Notes under the pieces: generated by a model
Told to the model about the DNA's origin: nothing
What the model saw: the letters and a program-made list of their open reading frames with translations, nothing else
Database searches by the model: none
Assembly (NCBI GenBank): GCA_009801085.1
Contig: VNWV01000008.1
Location: 310,001 to 374,000 of the forward strand
Length of the DNA: 64,000 bases
Source: Lasiodiplodia sp. COLG20
Lineage: Eukaryota > Ascomycota > Dothideomycetes > Botryosphaeriales > Botryosphaeriaceae
Direction of reading: 5' to 3'
Shown: piece by piece, positions 24,615 to 36,456 of the stretch
Numbering within the stretch: the stretch's first letter is position 1
Layout of the letters: each line of letters opens with the position of its first letter
Position numbers and translations under genes: made by a program

Positions 24615-25130
24615 TTGACAAACCATCTCTTTCAAATTGTAATGTCGGGCACTGATTTTGTCCGCTTCAGTGGCCATTTGTGCCCATTGGGTAATGGAGT
24701 GTCTGGTGGCGATCAAAGTGGACAGATGGCACAAATAACGGCTTCGCTGATTGGCGGTTGGGAAACCCAGACTCGGCATGCTCGGCCCGGTCAGCTTTCC
24801 ATGTTTCATCAAGCGCTGATCACCCATACCGGATGCTCCTACCTTCCCAGGCCTATCAATGTGAGCCAATCTTAATTGTGATCACTTGACATAGCTTGCA
24901 GGATCAGTTCCACTGTGAATTCTCCTTCTTTTATCATCTTCGTTACAGCTTTCAATGACACTCGTGCTCAGCTTGCTCTAGCAGTAGTCGCTTCGCGTTT
25001 TCCATATCCAGGCATTAGCACATCCGCACCAAAGACAGCAGTTACGGTTATTCTATACGTAGCGGCTCGGCACAGAAGATAACACGAGCAGGCCACCATT
25101 CTCAAGCCAAGGATGAAAGACGAAAAATAT
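24615..25130. repeat. Diverged direct repeat, copy 2
   Basis: Second copy of the repeat at 21,215-21,785, in the same orientation. Minus-strand translations of both copies also share patches such as ANQR and LC, but neither is an intact gene. Confidence 0.65.
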
Positions 25131-25629
25131 GTTCACTAAACAGAATTGCTCCCGCTTCTATATGCCGTCGCCTGTGCACGGGCCAATACGACTTCTATAC
25201 CGCCTTCCTCCGCATTAGTTTCTCTACCAACGCTGCCCCTGTGTGGCTACTTACCGTTTTCACGAGCCGAATTTAACGCCACCTCTCGCGATGCGAATAT
25301 GTTCTTTGTGAGTAATCCACGTACGACTTATGGCGGGCTACCGCGGAGCGGGTACGGGATAGGCGTGACTTGGAGAGGATCATGTCTTATTGTAGCTGTT
25401 CGGGTATGTGGTCTTATAGTACACGTGGAGCCGATTACTCACTTGTTTAACTGGTCGGACTCGGAAGGAATAGGTGCCGTGGTGGAATTCTTTCCGCTCT
25501 CGGTGTTTTGGTTACATAAGGCCGAAATACCCGAAATGCTTCAGACGTGTTGTCTAGATCATAAATACTACTACGAACAATTCGAAATGAATTCAAATTC
25601 TGCAAGACTCCTGTCAAGAGTCATCAACA
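25131..25629. other. Upstream region with an unassigned plus-strand frame
   Basis: An open frame covers 25,146-25,682 but has no ATG near its start (TAA at 25,137-25,139) and no recognised family. It may be chance or an old fragment. Confidence 0.3.
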
Positions 25630-26917
25630 ATGTCAGTCAAATACAAGTTAGAACTCACGAACGGCTTGCCACCGGGATGTGATTCATGGGAGCAATTTGA
25701 ATCGAATCCCCGTCAACCACGACCAACTCCGACCCCCAAGCGTCCAGTTCCGCAGTGGCCTCCGCGTGAACAGCGAAAAGGCAAATGGATCCAGAAGTAT
25801 TTGGACCAGGTGAGATAAGAGAATCAAAGTCCAACAGCAGCTTTGTTCCACTAACGAATGTTGAACAGCTCGACCCTGAGACAGAGTATGACCAAATCAT
25901 CAGGACAATAGCTTTCTTCGGGCCCTCCGCTTTTGCAGCCGCGGTCAGCTACACGGCCATCTTCGCAGTCCTCACCCAAGCACCCTCCGGCGCCGCAGCC
26001 ATCCACTTCGGCGGCAAGGTGATGCGGCGCGGCCACCAGCGCTTCTACGAAACGGAGCTGTACCAGCTCGAATGGGTCCACTACGGCAGCGGCTCGCCCG
26101 AGACGGCTCAGAGCATCGGCAAAATCAACCGCCTCCACGCCGCCATCTGGAAGCACGTTCCGGGGTCATACAGTGCGCCGTTCGAGGGCCAGATGGCGCT
26201 CGTCGGCGCTGCATACTTTGAGGCGCTTGTGCGCAAGATTGTCGGCACACGCAACGATGTCAACCCGAAGGTGAAGGCTGCCTGGCCTGAGTGGTGCGAG
26301 CGCGTCGCCGGCCACTTTGTGACTGAGCCGTCGGACGGCAGCCGGTCGTACGGCATCAACTTTCCGAGGGACTGGGATGAGCTGGAAGCGTTCTTTTACT
26401 GGTTCGACGGGATTGCGTTCGAAGAACAGTCGACGCCAGAGTTGTTGCAGAAGGGCCACGAGACTGCCGAGGCTTTCATCGACCAGTTCTGCGAGCTGTG
26501 GTTTCCAAGGTACGTTTTTGCAGGAATTTGGTCACGAAAGAGAAGCAGCGAGATAACAGAATTGATAGGTATTTCCGTTGGTTTGGAAGAGCGTTTCTCC
26601 TTACCTTCATTACTCCAAATTGTCGACGCCGGCAACGGCTGGGCGATCCAAACCCGCTCATATCCGCCGCCATCAAGATCATCGTCAAAATAGCTCTTGA
26701 TGTCAGCGACGAATGGCTGCCTGATCCGGTCGACCCGCCTTTGCTTCGTCTTCGTGAAGATCTGTTGAATGGGAAAGTGGGGAATGGTCGGCTCTATGAC
26801 CTGGATAAAACCACGAAGGCCCATCGCACACAGCAAGACAAGACGCTAGCCGTAGCATTATTCTCCTTCTTCATTCTTCTCCCTTGTCTTCTCTATCTTT
26901 CAGGTCGGATGAAATAG
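25630..26917 (+). CDS. DUF2236 / MpaB-like putative ER-bound oxygenase
   Basis: Three exons (25630-25809, 25869-26509, 26569-26917) join in phase to 389 codons. After a Pro-rich head there is a hydrophobic helix (IAFFGPSAFAAAVSYTAIFA), then the region resembling the DUF2236 core: INRLHAAIWKHVPG, YFEALVRKIVG, WCERVAGHFV, INFPRDWDELEAFFYWFDG and RYFRWFGRAFLLTFITPNCR. A C-terminal membrane helix (AVALFSFFILLPCLLYLSG) follows. The family includes the fungal mycophenolic-acid oxygenase MpaB and bacterial rubber oxygenases, with a haem or metal bound through conserved His and Arg residues. Substrate is unknown. The 5' exon 2 region is notably GC-rich. The family call rests on the pattern of conserved blocks and is less certain than the gene itself. 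Confidence 0.72.
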
Positions 26918-28832
26918 CTATAACCTAATGAATACATCGGCGGGGAGTTCTGCTTTCGTAATGCTTGCACCAATATAAGATCGGCTCTGGGTTTGGTTTG
27001 CTGATGACAATCATTTCACTTGATCGACGGCAGGGTGCAAGGATAACAGACGGATGCGCATGCAACTTAGCGGGGATATCGCATTGCATAGACACCGTGG
27101 TAACGCACAGAACAGTCATTGGTGCGAAAATGGACAGGTTGGGAAACATAAAGCGACCTTTTGCGGGATATATGGGGAACCGTAGCAGGGTGCCGCGCGT
27201 AATAAGCGTGGCTTGGATCAAGGAGAGCTGGAGGGAGAGGTCGGCCATAGCCGAAGGCAGGTTTATGGCTGATCGCCGCAGGCGGTCGTGTAACGTGCGT
27301 TTCCCCACATTAAGTATTTACCAGGTGAGGTCTCGGCGCATGGTGTAGGCGAGAGCGTGCGTGAGACGGCGACTTTTGCAGAATCTCCCAGGAATATGCA
27401 TGCAATTGTAATAGGTTGACTATGGATCATCTTACATTAGCCTCGGCTCCACCCGCTGCCTGCAGTCCGGACCCCGCACATGTTTGTTGAGATGCATGCA
27501 TGACATAATTTTATTGGCGGGGGTTTCTGCCAGCTGGTCTCTGCTCGCAACCAAGCCTTTCTCCCTCATCATCACCTGAATTCGGAAAGCACGGCTGAAT
27601 CGGCACTCTAATAGAATAATTCCACACATCTATCCGATCAATGCAGACCTGCTTCATGTATGGACCCGCAAGCGCCAAATAACTCATGTCACAATAGCAA
27701 ATCTTCCGATGGCAGCTGTGATCATTACCCGAAAAGGAATCATCTCGCGAAAACATTGAAATTCGTCTTCGTGTAGGTGGCGTAGCACAATGGAATACTA
27801 AGCAGCACCATCTTCGTCTCTAAAATGCGGGAATTCCCAAGAAAGATGACGCAATTGGGTTTGTTTCACATCCGTAAAACAGGTCAACTAATGCAGCATA
27901 CATTAAAAAGGCAGTCTGTTATAAAATTTATGACCGGTTGAGCTGATCGGGGAATGGCTGAGCGAAAGGAGGCTAGCTGATGCTACTGCGCCAGAAAGGT
28001 CCGAGCTGAAAGCAGCAGGGAGTCATTTACAGTGTTCAATGGGCTGCCTTCCCGCAACTGGCGCATGTAGAAGCCATGGCGCCATGGTTGTCCATCATGG
28101 TGGAAAAACCACCGCACTAAGAAATCCGCCGATATGGACACACCATAATCGCAAATCAGGATACCCTTGCATACCACTAGGTCTATGCATGGTTGACAAT
28201 GTAGCCAAGCCACAGAAGACGGTGGTAGTGCCACACAGAGCGGAGATCCTGTCTTGTGATCGACCGGCCAGTAGAGTCTGATGATGGGAAGCCGGATGTT
28301 TGCATGCTTTCTTTCTTTCCAGAGCAGAATGTGCTACTCAAGGCCTCAACAAATTTGTTGATACACCAACTGAAATGCAGTATCATTGGAGATCTCGTAA
28401 CCTGTACAGCAACAGATCGTTTTGAGTAGGCATGTTGCAGGGATGGATCTGGAAGTCAAGCTCAGACCCCGCTTTCTCCCACACTTAAAGCGTGTTCAGC
28501 TAGCTGTCATCCTTGATCTGCGAGCCATATATGCATAGTTAGGGAGAGTGTGTGCAGCTCTATTTTCGTTGTGCGCGGCTTCCAATTCTCACCGGTTTAC
28601 GATTGATCGACAACGCGGTAAGACGATGGTTGCACGCAAGATGATGAAACAACGCGTTCAGCTCTGATGACACCATCGTGAAGCCTGATCCGAAGCCAAG
28701 TCCGACATAGTGCAGCTGAGAGAGTTAAATAGCGGACTCTCTCCTGTGTTTTCAATCAGCATCCTCAACGGCAAGAGCAGCGGAAACGACCATCACTTCA
28801 ATCACCCGACAGGCCACCAGCGACCAAACACT
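26918..28832. other. Long gene-poor interval, nothing recognised
   Basis: About 1.9 kb. Short frames on both strands show no family features. It probably includes the promoter of the lectin gene near its right end. Confidence 0.5.
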
Positions 28833-30033
28833 ATGACGACATCCATTGTTGATACTGACTTGGCGCCGGTGACGACGAACGGCACGGACTTGTACCTCTA
28901 CTACCAAGACGCCCAAGGCCAAATTGTCGAGACTTATTCGTCAGATGGCAAAAGCTGGCAGAAGAGTTCTGACCCAGTGGCTACGAACGCCCGATCCTCT
29001 CCGGCATCTCCCATAACCGCTTACTACGTTGAAAAAGATGCCAACTTCAGCAAAAAGTCCACGGTAAGCCCCTCAAGTTAGAACAAGAAGCTCAGAAATG
29101 CTAAACTGAGTTCAGATCCACGTGTTCTACTTTGACACAGCCAAAAGGCTCACCGAGAGAGTCAAAGACGTGAGTAGTTCGTCGTGGTCAGATGGGAACG
29201 TGCCAGACGATATCGCCACCACCCCAATGGAGGCAAGCCGCCTGACTAGTGGCTCTTTCAACTCCAACTCTGGCTGGAACCCAGAAGGTTCTCAGTGGGT
29301 GTATTTTCACCAGTGAGTATTTCCTATCGCCCAGCGACAACTGGAACTACGTGAACAGCATCCAATCCTCTAGGCTTGCACTTTTACAGGTTGTGACTTT
29401 TGCTTTAAGAAATGGCTCACTCATAGCCTGCACAACAGGTTCACGGGCAAAATCGAGCAGCTCACTGAGATCCGTCGCACCCCAAAGGACCCAGTCTACG
29501 CTGAAGCTATTCTGCCGGAAAAGCCCAGCGACTCCTTGGCAGACTCAGCACTCGCAGTCTCCCACTTCCAGGGAGGAATCAACCTGTTCTTCCAGGACCA
29601 TGACCGCAATGTCGCCTATTACGAGAACCGGAACAATAAGTGGCAAGGTATCGTCTCGCTGATTATTTGTTTCTCCTCAACCATATAGATATTAAAGCAC
29701 TAACATGAATATGTAGACAAGGAAATCATAGTTCCAGCCAAGGATGCCCAGATCGAGACCCCAATCGCGGCAGTGAGGAGCCCCAAGTCGAGCGGGACGC
29801 AGCACCTGCTACTTTCCGATCAAAGTAACCCCAGCCAAATCCAGCACTACGCAGAGGGAAAGCTGGTGGGTGCCGTGGATCAGTTCTACAACGGAACGCG
29901 GCTTGGTGCAGTAGGGCAGGAAGACAAGATCGTGCTGTTCTACAAGCCAGTTAACCCAGCTGGCTCTATTCGCACGAAGGTCTACGACGGTGGAGCTTGG
30001 AAGGACGGCGGCGAAGTGGTTCCTCTTAAGTGA
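28833..30033 (+). CDS. Fucose-specific-lectin-like beta-propeller protein
   Basis: Four exons (28833-29063, 29116-29312, 29439-29647, 29717-30033) join in phase to 317 codons, very close to the ~310-315 residues of fungal AAL/FleA-type lectins. There is no signal peptide, as in that family. Repeated blades are visible: LYLYYQDAQGQIVETYSSDG with KSWQ, IHVFYFDTAKRLTERVKD, INLFFQDHDRNVAYYENRN, LLLSDQSNPSQIQHYAEGK and IVLFYKPVNPAGSIRTKVYD with GGAWKDGG. These follow the strand pattern of six-bladed propellers that bind L-fucose between blades. Sugar specificity cannot be confirmed from sequence alone. Possible roles in the family are spore or host-surface binding and defence against grazers. Intron 2 (126 nt) is longer than usual here. 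Confidence 0.82.
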
Positions 30034-31263
30034 GAGTAAGGAGATGACGGTGACGCCTTTCTGTCCGGCATGAAGGAACAATGATTGAACGACAAACACT
30101 CCAGAATGGAAACAGACATCTCATAGTTTTCGGCTTTTAGTCATTCTTTAATTATAGCAATACAACACTCATTACGTTTCTTCCCCGATTTATTCCCAAA
30201 TCTGCCTTTGAAAAATAATATATGTGGGTATTTGAAGCTATAGTCCGGACGTTTATGTAGAATATTCAATTTGACATTCTTTTCCGGAAGATAGCTTCAA
30301 CTACCCATGATATGAACAAAAAAAAAAAAGCAAATCCACGCCAACCATCGGCTATGAGAGGGGACTGTAGAGACGCGCCACACGGCTGGTGTTTGGCGGA
30401 GGTCCAACACGGTCAGAGTTCCGCACCAGGCTTTAGTATACCGCAGGAAGCTGTAGCAGATAATAGAATTGATTATACTATTTTACATTGTCTATCCTAC
30501 TCGGTATGCCTATCATTGATGTGGTTCCGAAGCTTGAATGCATCCTCAGACTCGAACGCACAACCACCAAACGGGCACTTGTTCTGAAAAGCCTGGTTAC
30601 GTGTGCGCAGCTGGTTTGTCCTGTCTGCTAAAGGTTTCTTGGTGGCGTAAGACCACACTAGCGGCTCCCAGAGCTACTGCGCCACTCCATTTCGTAGTAC
30701 AGACCGAACGGGCAAGTCCGACACAGTTGGAATTGTTGCACGGGTGCGACGCGTGTATCTCACCGCGAATATGCCTTGTTGCCGTTTCCTTGTCCGCTAG
30801 TCCGGTTGTGGTGTACAGCCAATGCGATTTGTACATTTTGAAATTAGCCCATCCGTTTCTTGAAGCAGAGCATGCCGCAGGCATCAAAGTCGTTCTAATT
30901 CCCAGCGTCCCAGAGCTAATTCGACGTCAGTTCGGGCAGATAATCACGGAGTCAAGCGAAGAAAGTGGAGTCCATGTCATTGTGGTGGCGCGCCTACGGG
31001 TAACAGGTCTGCAGGAGGCTCGTTCTGGCGGTAGATGGGCTGGGGGGAGGCTGTAGGGGCACGATACAACACGAGCGTGGGCAAGCAATGTGTGTGGTAC
31101 GGCGGGGATATAATAGTATAGCGCATCTAGAGTACATCCCGCCTAGGCAGTTTTAAGTCTATCTACGTCGTCGTTTACCGTAGAGGACGGCATGGCCTAA
31201 AGGCGTGCTACTGCAATCCGAAGCTATGAAGTGGTAAAGGCGGCATCGGGCGGTGCGGGGCGC
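30034..31263. other. Intergenic with fold-back copy B
   Basis: Contains copy B (30226-30306) followed by a poly-A run and a conserved right flank. A 172-codon frame at 30538-31056 has no family features and is probably chance. Confidence 0.5.
30226..30306. repeat. Fold-back (MITE-like) element, copy B
   Basis: About 81 bp, arms GGGTATTTGAAGCTATAGTC and GATAGCTTCAACTACCC, AT-rich centre. The outer flanks carry the direct pentamer atatg on both sides, a possible target-site duplication. The right flank (cacgcc.accatcggct, then ggggactgtag) is shared with copy D. Confidence 0.85.
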
Positions 31264-31965
31264 CTAGTGGGTGCAGCTGCACTCGCTGCTGAGAGTGGAG
31301 CCGATGGCAAGGATTGGAGTAGCGACGCCGGAGAAGTGGCTGGAGATGATGTTGTTGCAGGCGCCCCACGCGACCTTGACGACGCCAGAGTGGACGTCCT
31401 CAACGCCAACCAGGAGGCTGGAGAGCCCGTTTTCGACGCTGGTGACAGGGTTGCCGAGGAGGGTGAGGGTGTCTGCATGGGACTTTGTCAGAAGGGCTGT
31501 GGTGCTTTATCAAGATACGCGTTCGTGGCGGTGGAACTTACTGGAGCCGATCTTAGTAACGGCGCCCTGAAGAGTGCCGAAAACCTCGAAGAGGATTTCC
31601 TCGGAGTGGTTGATGAGCGGTTGAAGCGCGACGTTAGTCTTGCTACACTTGCCGACCTTAGTCGTGGTCGAGGTAATAATGTCGACGATGTCGTTCAGGT
31701 CGGCCTTGATGCTCGTGATAGCCGCACTCTGCTGGGCTGAGGAAGGCGAATTCGGCAGGGCAGAGCGGGTGCTGTTGATCTTGGCCGTGTAGACCTTGAT
31801 CTGGCTAACGCAGCTGCTAAGGACGTCGCTGGCCGAGGTCGTCGTTGTCTGGCCGGAGGACGCTGCAACCTTGTTGGAGGCGGCCTGGCCGGCTTGGGTG
31901 CCGGTGGCGATGGCGCCCGCGAAGATGGCCGAGGCGGCGAGGATGGTGTTGAGCGAGAACTTCAT
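31264..31965 (-). CDS. Small secreted protein of unknown function
   Basis: Two exons (31542-31965, 31264-31472) join in phase to 210 codons. A clear signal peptide (MKFSLNTILAASAIFAGAIA) is followed by a Ser/Thr/Ala-rich mature chain with six Cys (in SSCV, GKCS, GACN and SECSCTH), one sequon (NST) and amphipathic helical stretches such as ADLNDIVDIITSTTTKV. It ends in Cys-x-Cys-Thr-His. Composition suggests a surface or wall-associated protein or effector; I recognise no domain. A 5' leader with Ser-type CT repeats precedes the start. Confidence 0.78.
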
Positions 31966-34900
31966 TTTGTTGGTGGAGAAAGAGTAGTTCGAAGTGATTC
32001 GAGTAGTTGTGTGCTGGATCAGAGACTGAGAGACTGAGAGAGTGTGATGGTGATGATGGCTGTTACTTGGACGGCACTCGCTTCTTATAAGCTGTAGAAC
32101 GGTACCTGGACTGCGTTCTATCCGGTGGATTCCGGTAGCATAGCGACCTCCTACTGGCAACACGTTGTTGGGTGCAGCTAGTACGAAGACTAACTTTACC
32201 GTAGTAGGCAATTCTGGTGCGTAACCGGCCTATGGGAAATCACGGTGCCTGCGCGCTTTCTCAAGGTCTGCGTAAGCACATCTGTATAGCGGCTCGGTGG
32301 CTGAGACAAATCACTGACCATGTATGCTGTGGTGGTAGCATTTCTGCGAGAGTCGGTGCGGCCGAGCTTGAGACACGCTTCATGAGAGCGGTTCTGCATA
32401 CGTACATCGTGCTCGGCGGTGCATGCGCCTATTCGTCAGCAAGCGGTTGTGGCGTCAGTAGGCTGAGACACTCGGCGAACACCACCAACGACCCTACAGA
32501 CTGAGACGACAAGCACGACTACCGCAAAAAAGAACAAGAAGACTTATTCGTGCCAACCAGTCCCGAGCGGAAATAGCATTGTACGTATATGCTTGTACGA
32601 ATGAAAGTAAGAATTGATCAGGGCTATAGGTGCTAGCGTCGGCTGAGCGGTGCGTTGTGCGGCACTAATCCGGCCGGCGTTGCGAACAGGTCCGTGATGT
32701 TGGTAGAGTAGCACCGAGATCTATGCTTTGGAGCTAAGCACACTACTGCTACCACTAGCGTTAAAAGAAGACGTCTTCTAGTAAACGTTGGGTTGCTTAG
32801 CAGAATTCCCGCTGAAACATGCAGTAGCAGCCGTCGAGAGTGTGGTCGAGCCCCTGAATGCTTTTATTCGAAGACACCTGTGCCCGAATCCATATGGCAG
32901 TGCACAGCATCCATCGTCGTCGTACCTGAAGGTGTGTGTGGTCGTCGAGCTTTTGGGCTGGTCGCCGTCATCCTCATCCTTCTGACTCTCCACGCCCTTC
33001 TCATCCTCCCCTTCACCGTCACCGCCAGCTGAATAACCTCACCGCGGCCGACCGAGCGCTCGAAGAAGTCTCAGCTCGCTCTCCACCCGAGTCTCCTGTG
33101 AAAGAAGCGGGCCTGGGCGACGTGGCCCCGATTTGCTCCACCATTTCCCTTGTCAAGCTCCTAGAGCGAGCCGTGCTGGCGCATTATCGCGGCTGCTGAA
33201 AGGCCTCGACCTCGGACACACCATCGCCGCAGCCAAGTGGGCTGATGGTGATGTCTAGCGGCCGATAGAACGATCGCGTTGGGTTGCTCTCCATGACGGA
33301 GTCTCTTGATGACTCGATCATCTCCACGGCTGGTTTCGAGCGTCAGCCCCGTCGTCAGCTTGCGGACCTGCTCCTCCCTCCCTACCTTACCGCTCTTCCA
33401 GGCTGAGATTATCGCTTTCTTCTTGGGATCGGTACCTCTCTCGCCATCTTCGACAAACTTTTCACGCTGCTGCTGCCATCTCAACCGTCGTGGGTACACT
33501 ATGGGGTGACGTGTTACCTCGAGATCAAGATCAGAGTTGACAACCTCTACATCTGAACTTTCCTCATCACCACAAAATGTCTGACTTCACAACTTTAGGC
33601 AAGCCCACCCACTCGCCTTCCTCAATCTGGGAGGTCGTCGTTAGATTCTACACACTCATAAGGGGAATTCTTGGATCACGTCGTGGAATGTTGTCCAACA
33701 GGGTTATGGAATACCGTGGAACTGAAACCGTTGCGGCAATCCGGAGTTTTGCAGCAAGGGGCGCAAACTTCCATCCACCAAACCTTTTTGAAATAACTCT
33801 AACTGCATGTGCAGTAACATCTTCCTGAGAAAGGTCCATGTGGTATTTTAATGGCCATCCTTGTGACTTGAGGGGATGCCGGGGCCGTAGTATACTCTCT
33901 ACTGAGTGTCTTGATGAACCCTTTCCTGAAATCTCTCGATGGTCCCAAGAAACAGTAGCAATACCTAAGCCATTTAGGCATGCCGGGAAAGTATTTGCCC
34001 CTTGCCAATGACGTGCTAGATGCCATTACCGCTATGCAGCGACTATGAATAGGAAATCAGAACTGTAGTAGCAAGCCGTTGTCAATGCTGCAAGCGCTTT
34101 TAAGCTTGTCATCATGCTCATCACCCTTTGGCAGAATGGCGCCTTGACTCTTAACACTATTGGTAATGTGCTTGCTTCATTGCTCACCGTCCCGAAGTAA
34201 AGGAGAAAGCGGCTCAGGTCTGTGTGGTGACTACGACTTTTGGCGGAATCGTCTCAGTTGATGAGGACCCAGGCTTGATACGGGCGAATATCTACTTTAG
34301 GTTTTGAACAATACTAATGGAGCGTAGAGAATCCGTTGAGTCAAGCCCATGGCAAACTGAGAAAGGACGTCGTAGAAAGCATTGTCAAATGATGCAATAA
34401 CTGGCTGATTGTTCTCTCAAATTGGGCTCAATGGGTGCATGCTGATGCGAAATTGCCTTCCCTATTATTTGGAGAGCATGATGGAATGCTTGCTTTCTAT
34501 AGCTTTGTGGTGATGGTCAAGTGAGTTTAATGAGTGGCATGACGAGCAGAGGGGCTGGTAAGCGGTAACCCTTGTTTGCTTTTGTTATCCTGCTGAACTA
34601 GCGCTTGCTACCTTGGTCCATTTTTCCATACAGCACTTCAGGATCTATGACATGTCGCGATGATTCCATCAGCCCATGTAAAACATGGCTCACAGGTCAC
34701 AAGCGTGCTTGCGAGCAGAAACTTCCGGTCACAGACAACTTAAGCTTTCAGACTCCCAAAATTTTGTTTGCATGCTGAAGAAAGCGGCCAAGCAATTTGA
34801 TGTCATGTTTGCTACTCTGATTTCAGCTACCCTGCCGTGCTTGCTTCAACACCTTCGCAATAGCCCCGGCCTACCGGCGAAAGGTATAAAAGACGAGCTT

Positions 34901-34996
34901 CGCAGCTGCCTTCCTCTCGATATCTAAGCTCTACCAACAATGTCACGATCGGTATAGAAAATCTCTCTACATCTGAACATTCTTCGTCACCTTAAG
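31966..34996. other. Gene-poor 3 kb interval
   Basis: No gene is supported. A frame at 33577-33828 begins ATGTCTGAC after a leader (ctctacatctgaac, then tcatcacc) that closely matches the leader of the broken gene at 34997, so it may be the truncated end of a duplicate. Other frames are short and overlap each other. Confidence 0.45.
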
Positions 34997-35233
34997 ATGA
35001 CCGACAACAAGAACTCCGGCTCAAACCAGTCGAGCGGAACATCTAACCCTATGACGAAGCAAGACTCTAGTCGTGTATAGTCTACCTAGGTATGAATTAA
35101 AGCGTGTCTGAGTTCCTATCCGTTGCTAATAGGTAAAAAGGCTAAGGAAGGCGGCGACATGTCCTCTGGCAGCTTCTCCGCCCGTGCCTAGAGCGCGGCT
35201 GACCGCAACACTGCCAACTCTGCTAAGAAGTAG
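34997..35233 (+). pseudogene. Small seed-maturation-protein-like (SMP-type) gene with three TAG codons
   Basis: Two exons (34997-35089, 35141-35233) would encode about 61 residues. The layout matches small hydrophilic fungal proteins with an SMP-like motif: NPMTKQDSSRV then ST, an intron, then AKEGGDMSSGSFSARA, SAADRN and a Lys-Lys end. TAG occurs in frame at 35078-35080, 35087-35089 and 35189-35191; at each site relatives normally have Gln (CAG), so each is a single C-to-T change. The intron and natural stop are intact. The family is linked to conidia and stress tolerance (established loosely, from recollection). Confidence 0.7.
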
Positions 35234-35559
35234 CTTGTGGGATAGAGGCTAGAAGGAGGGAGGGATGGGGGGTGAAGCGCTGATGCAGTGGCACATGAGA
35301 TTCCTGGTCCAATCATGTAGGCCATAGGCCTAATGGTATTACTTTCGATCTGCTTGTGTGTTGAGAAGTCGGATACCCAGTGAAGTGTGAAGTCTTACTG
35401 TGCCATCATCAAACAATCAGAAGCCATAATAATCGACATACCCCTCTGCGACTTTCCCGCATTTCCGATCCTTACTTTCTTTTTGCTTTTACTTGTCACT
35501 GTCAACGGAGGAAACTGACTTTTTCCCGCAAACTTTGGGTCCGCACAGATGCATCGAAA
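35234..35559. other. Intergenic, nothing recognised
   Basis: Short interval between the broken small gene and the following unassigned frame. Confidence 0.4.
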
Positions 35560-35949
35560 TGGAGGATTCTCTGAGCCTCGAACTTGGTGTCTCAGCGGGG
35601 AAAATCATGGGAAAGACATACAACATTTCGACTCCAAGGCATTACTGTTGCCTGCGAAGAATCTTCTATGAGGAAGCTACTCCAAAGGGCTCTTGATCTT
35701 GAGGATGAAACAACTGTATTGGTCAGGTCTCTTGCAGACAGCCCATACGATGAGAGTGAGGCTGTTGCGACATTGACCTTCAGCGAAATTCTACCAAAGC
35801 TGTCGACGCCACTCAAGCCTCCAAAAATCACATCTACGTCAAAGGACATCCCACCCGAAGCGGGCCAGGTGAACCTGATTTTGGATACTCACTTCCATGG
35901 ATTTACCGTTCTGTATTGCCCTGAGGTTAAATCGTGGAAATTCGAGTAA
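35560..35949 (+). CDS. Unrecognised frame, possible hypothetical protein
   Basis: An ATG at 35560 opens MEDSLSLELGVSAGKIMGK, then the coding-like signal moves to another frame (ITVACEESSMRKLLQRALDL and ETTVLVRSLADSPYDESEAV, ending KSWKFE at 35949). A small intron or a frameshift near 35,630 would join them. Composition looks like real coding sequence, but I cannot name a family, and it may be a decayed gene next to the SDR remnant. Confidence 0.3.
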
Positions 35950-35954
35950 GTCCA

Positions 35955-36456
35955 CATGTGCCTCTCTTGCCATCATTCAAAGACCCCGAGCTCTTCAATG
36001 GAGAGCAAAACTACACCTCGTCCAAGCTCCTGGTGCAGATGTATCTCTGGAAACTCGTCGAATATGTGTCAGCGGATGACGTCGTAGTTAACCTCGCCAA
36101 CCCCGCCTGGCGCAAAGGCACCGACCTTGAGCGCGACGCTACAGGTGCGATGAAGGTTGGCATCAAAGTGATGAGTGCCATTGCAGCGAGGACCAAAGAG
36201 ACAGGCGCGTCATGCTCTGTTGATGCTGTTATCAAAAAGGGCAAGGATTCTCATGGCTGATTTATCATGAGCTGGGGTATTCATCCGTAAGTGCATCCCC
36301 CAATGTTTCGCTCCGGTTCACTAAGCCTGTAATAGATTCGCCGCATTCATGTACACGCCTGAGGGTCAAGGGGTGATAGAACGTCTTTGGGAGGAGACAA
36401 TGGCCGAGCTTGACGTTACTGGAATCCACAACGCTTTAAAATCTATGCTTTCTTAG
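35955..36456 (+). pseudogene. C-terminal remnant of a short-chain dehydrogenase/reductase
   Basis: The frame matches the second half of a retinol-dehydrogenase-type SDR: LPSFKDPELFNGEQNYTSSK with the YxxxK active-site motif, LLVQMYLWKLVEYVSADDVV, VNLANPAWRKGTDLERDA, ARTKETGASCSVDAVIKKGK and, after an intron (36287-36335), FAAFMYTPEGQGVIERLWEE. The N-terminal NAD(P)-binding half is missing and a TGA interrupts the frame at 36258-36260, where the family usually has a Cys or similar residue. The natural end is at 36456. Confidence 0.75.

Noticed and set aside
25146..25682. 178-codon plus-strand frame before the MpaB-like gene
   Set aside because: No ATG near the 5' end, overlaps the true start of the next gene, and no family features.
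29313..29438. Extra 16-nt micro-exon in the lectin gene (gcttgcacttttacag)
   Set aside because: Including it breaks the reading frame of the next exon, while a single 126-nt intron joins in phase.
30538..31056. 172-codon plus-strand frame
   Set aside because: No recognisable domain, low-complexity composition and a flanking repeat; likely chance.
34997..35233. TAG reassigned to Gln in this genome
   Set aside because: TAG is used as the natural stop in other intact genes here, for example at 18340-18342 and at the end of the same small gene, so mutation is far simpler.
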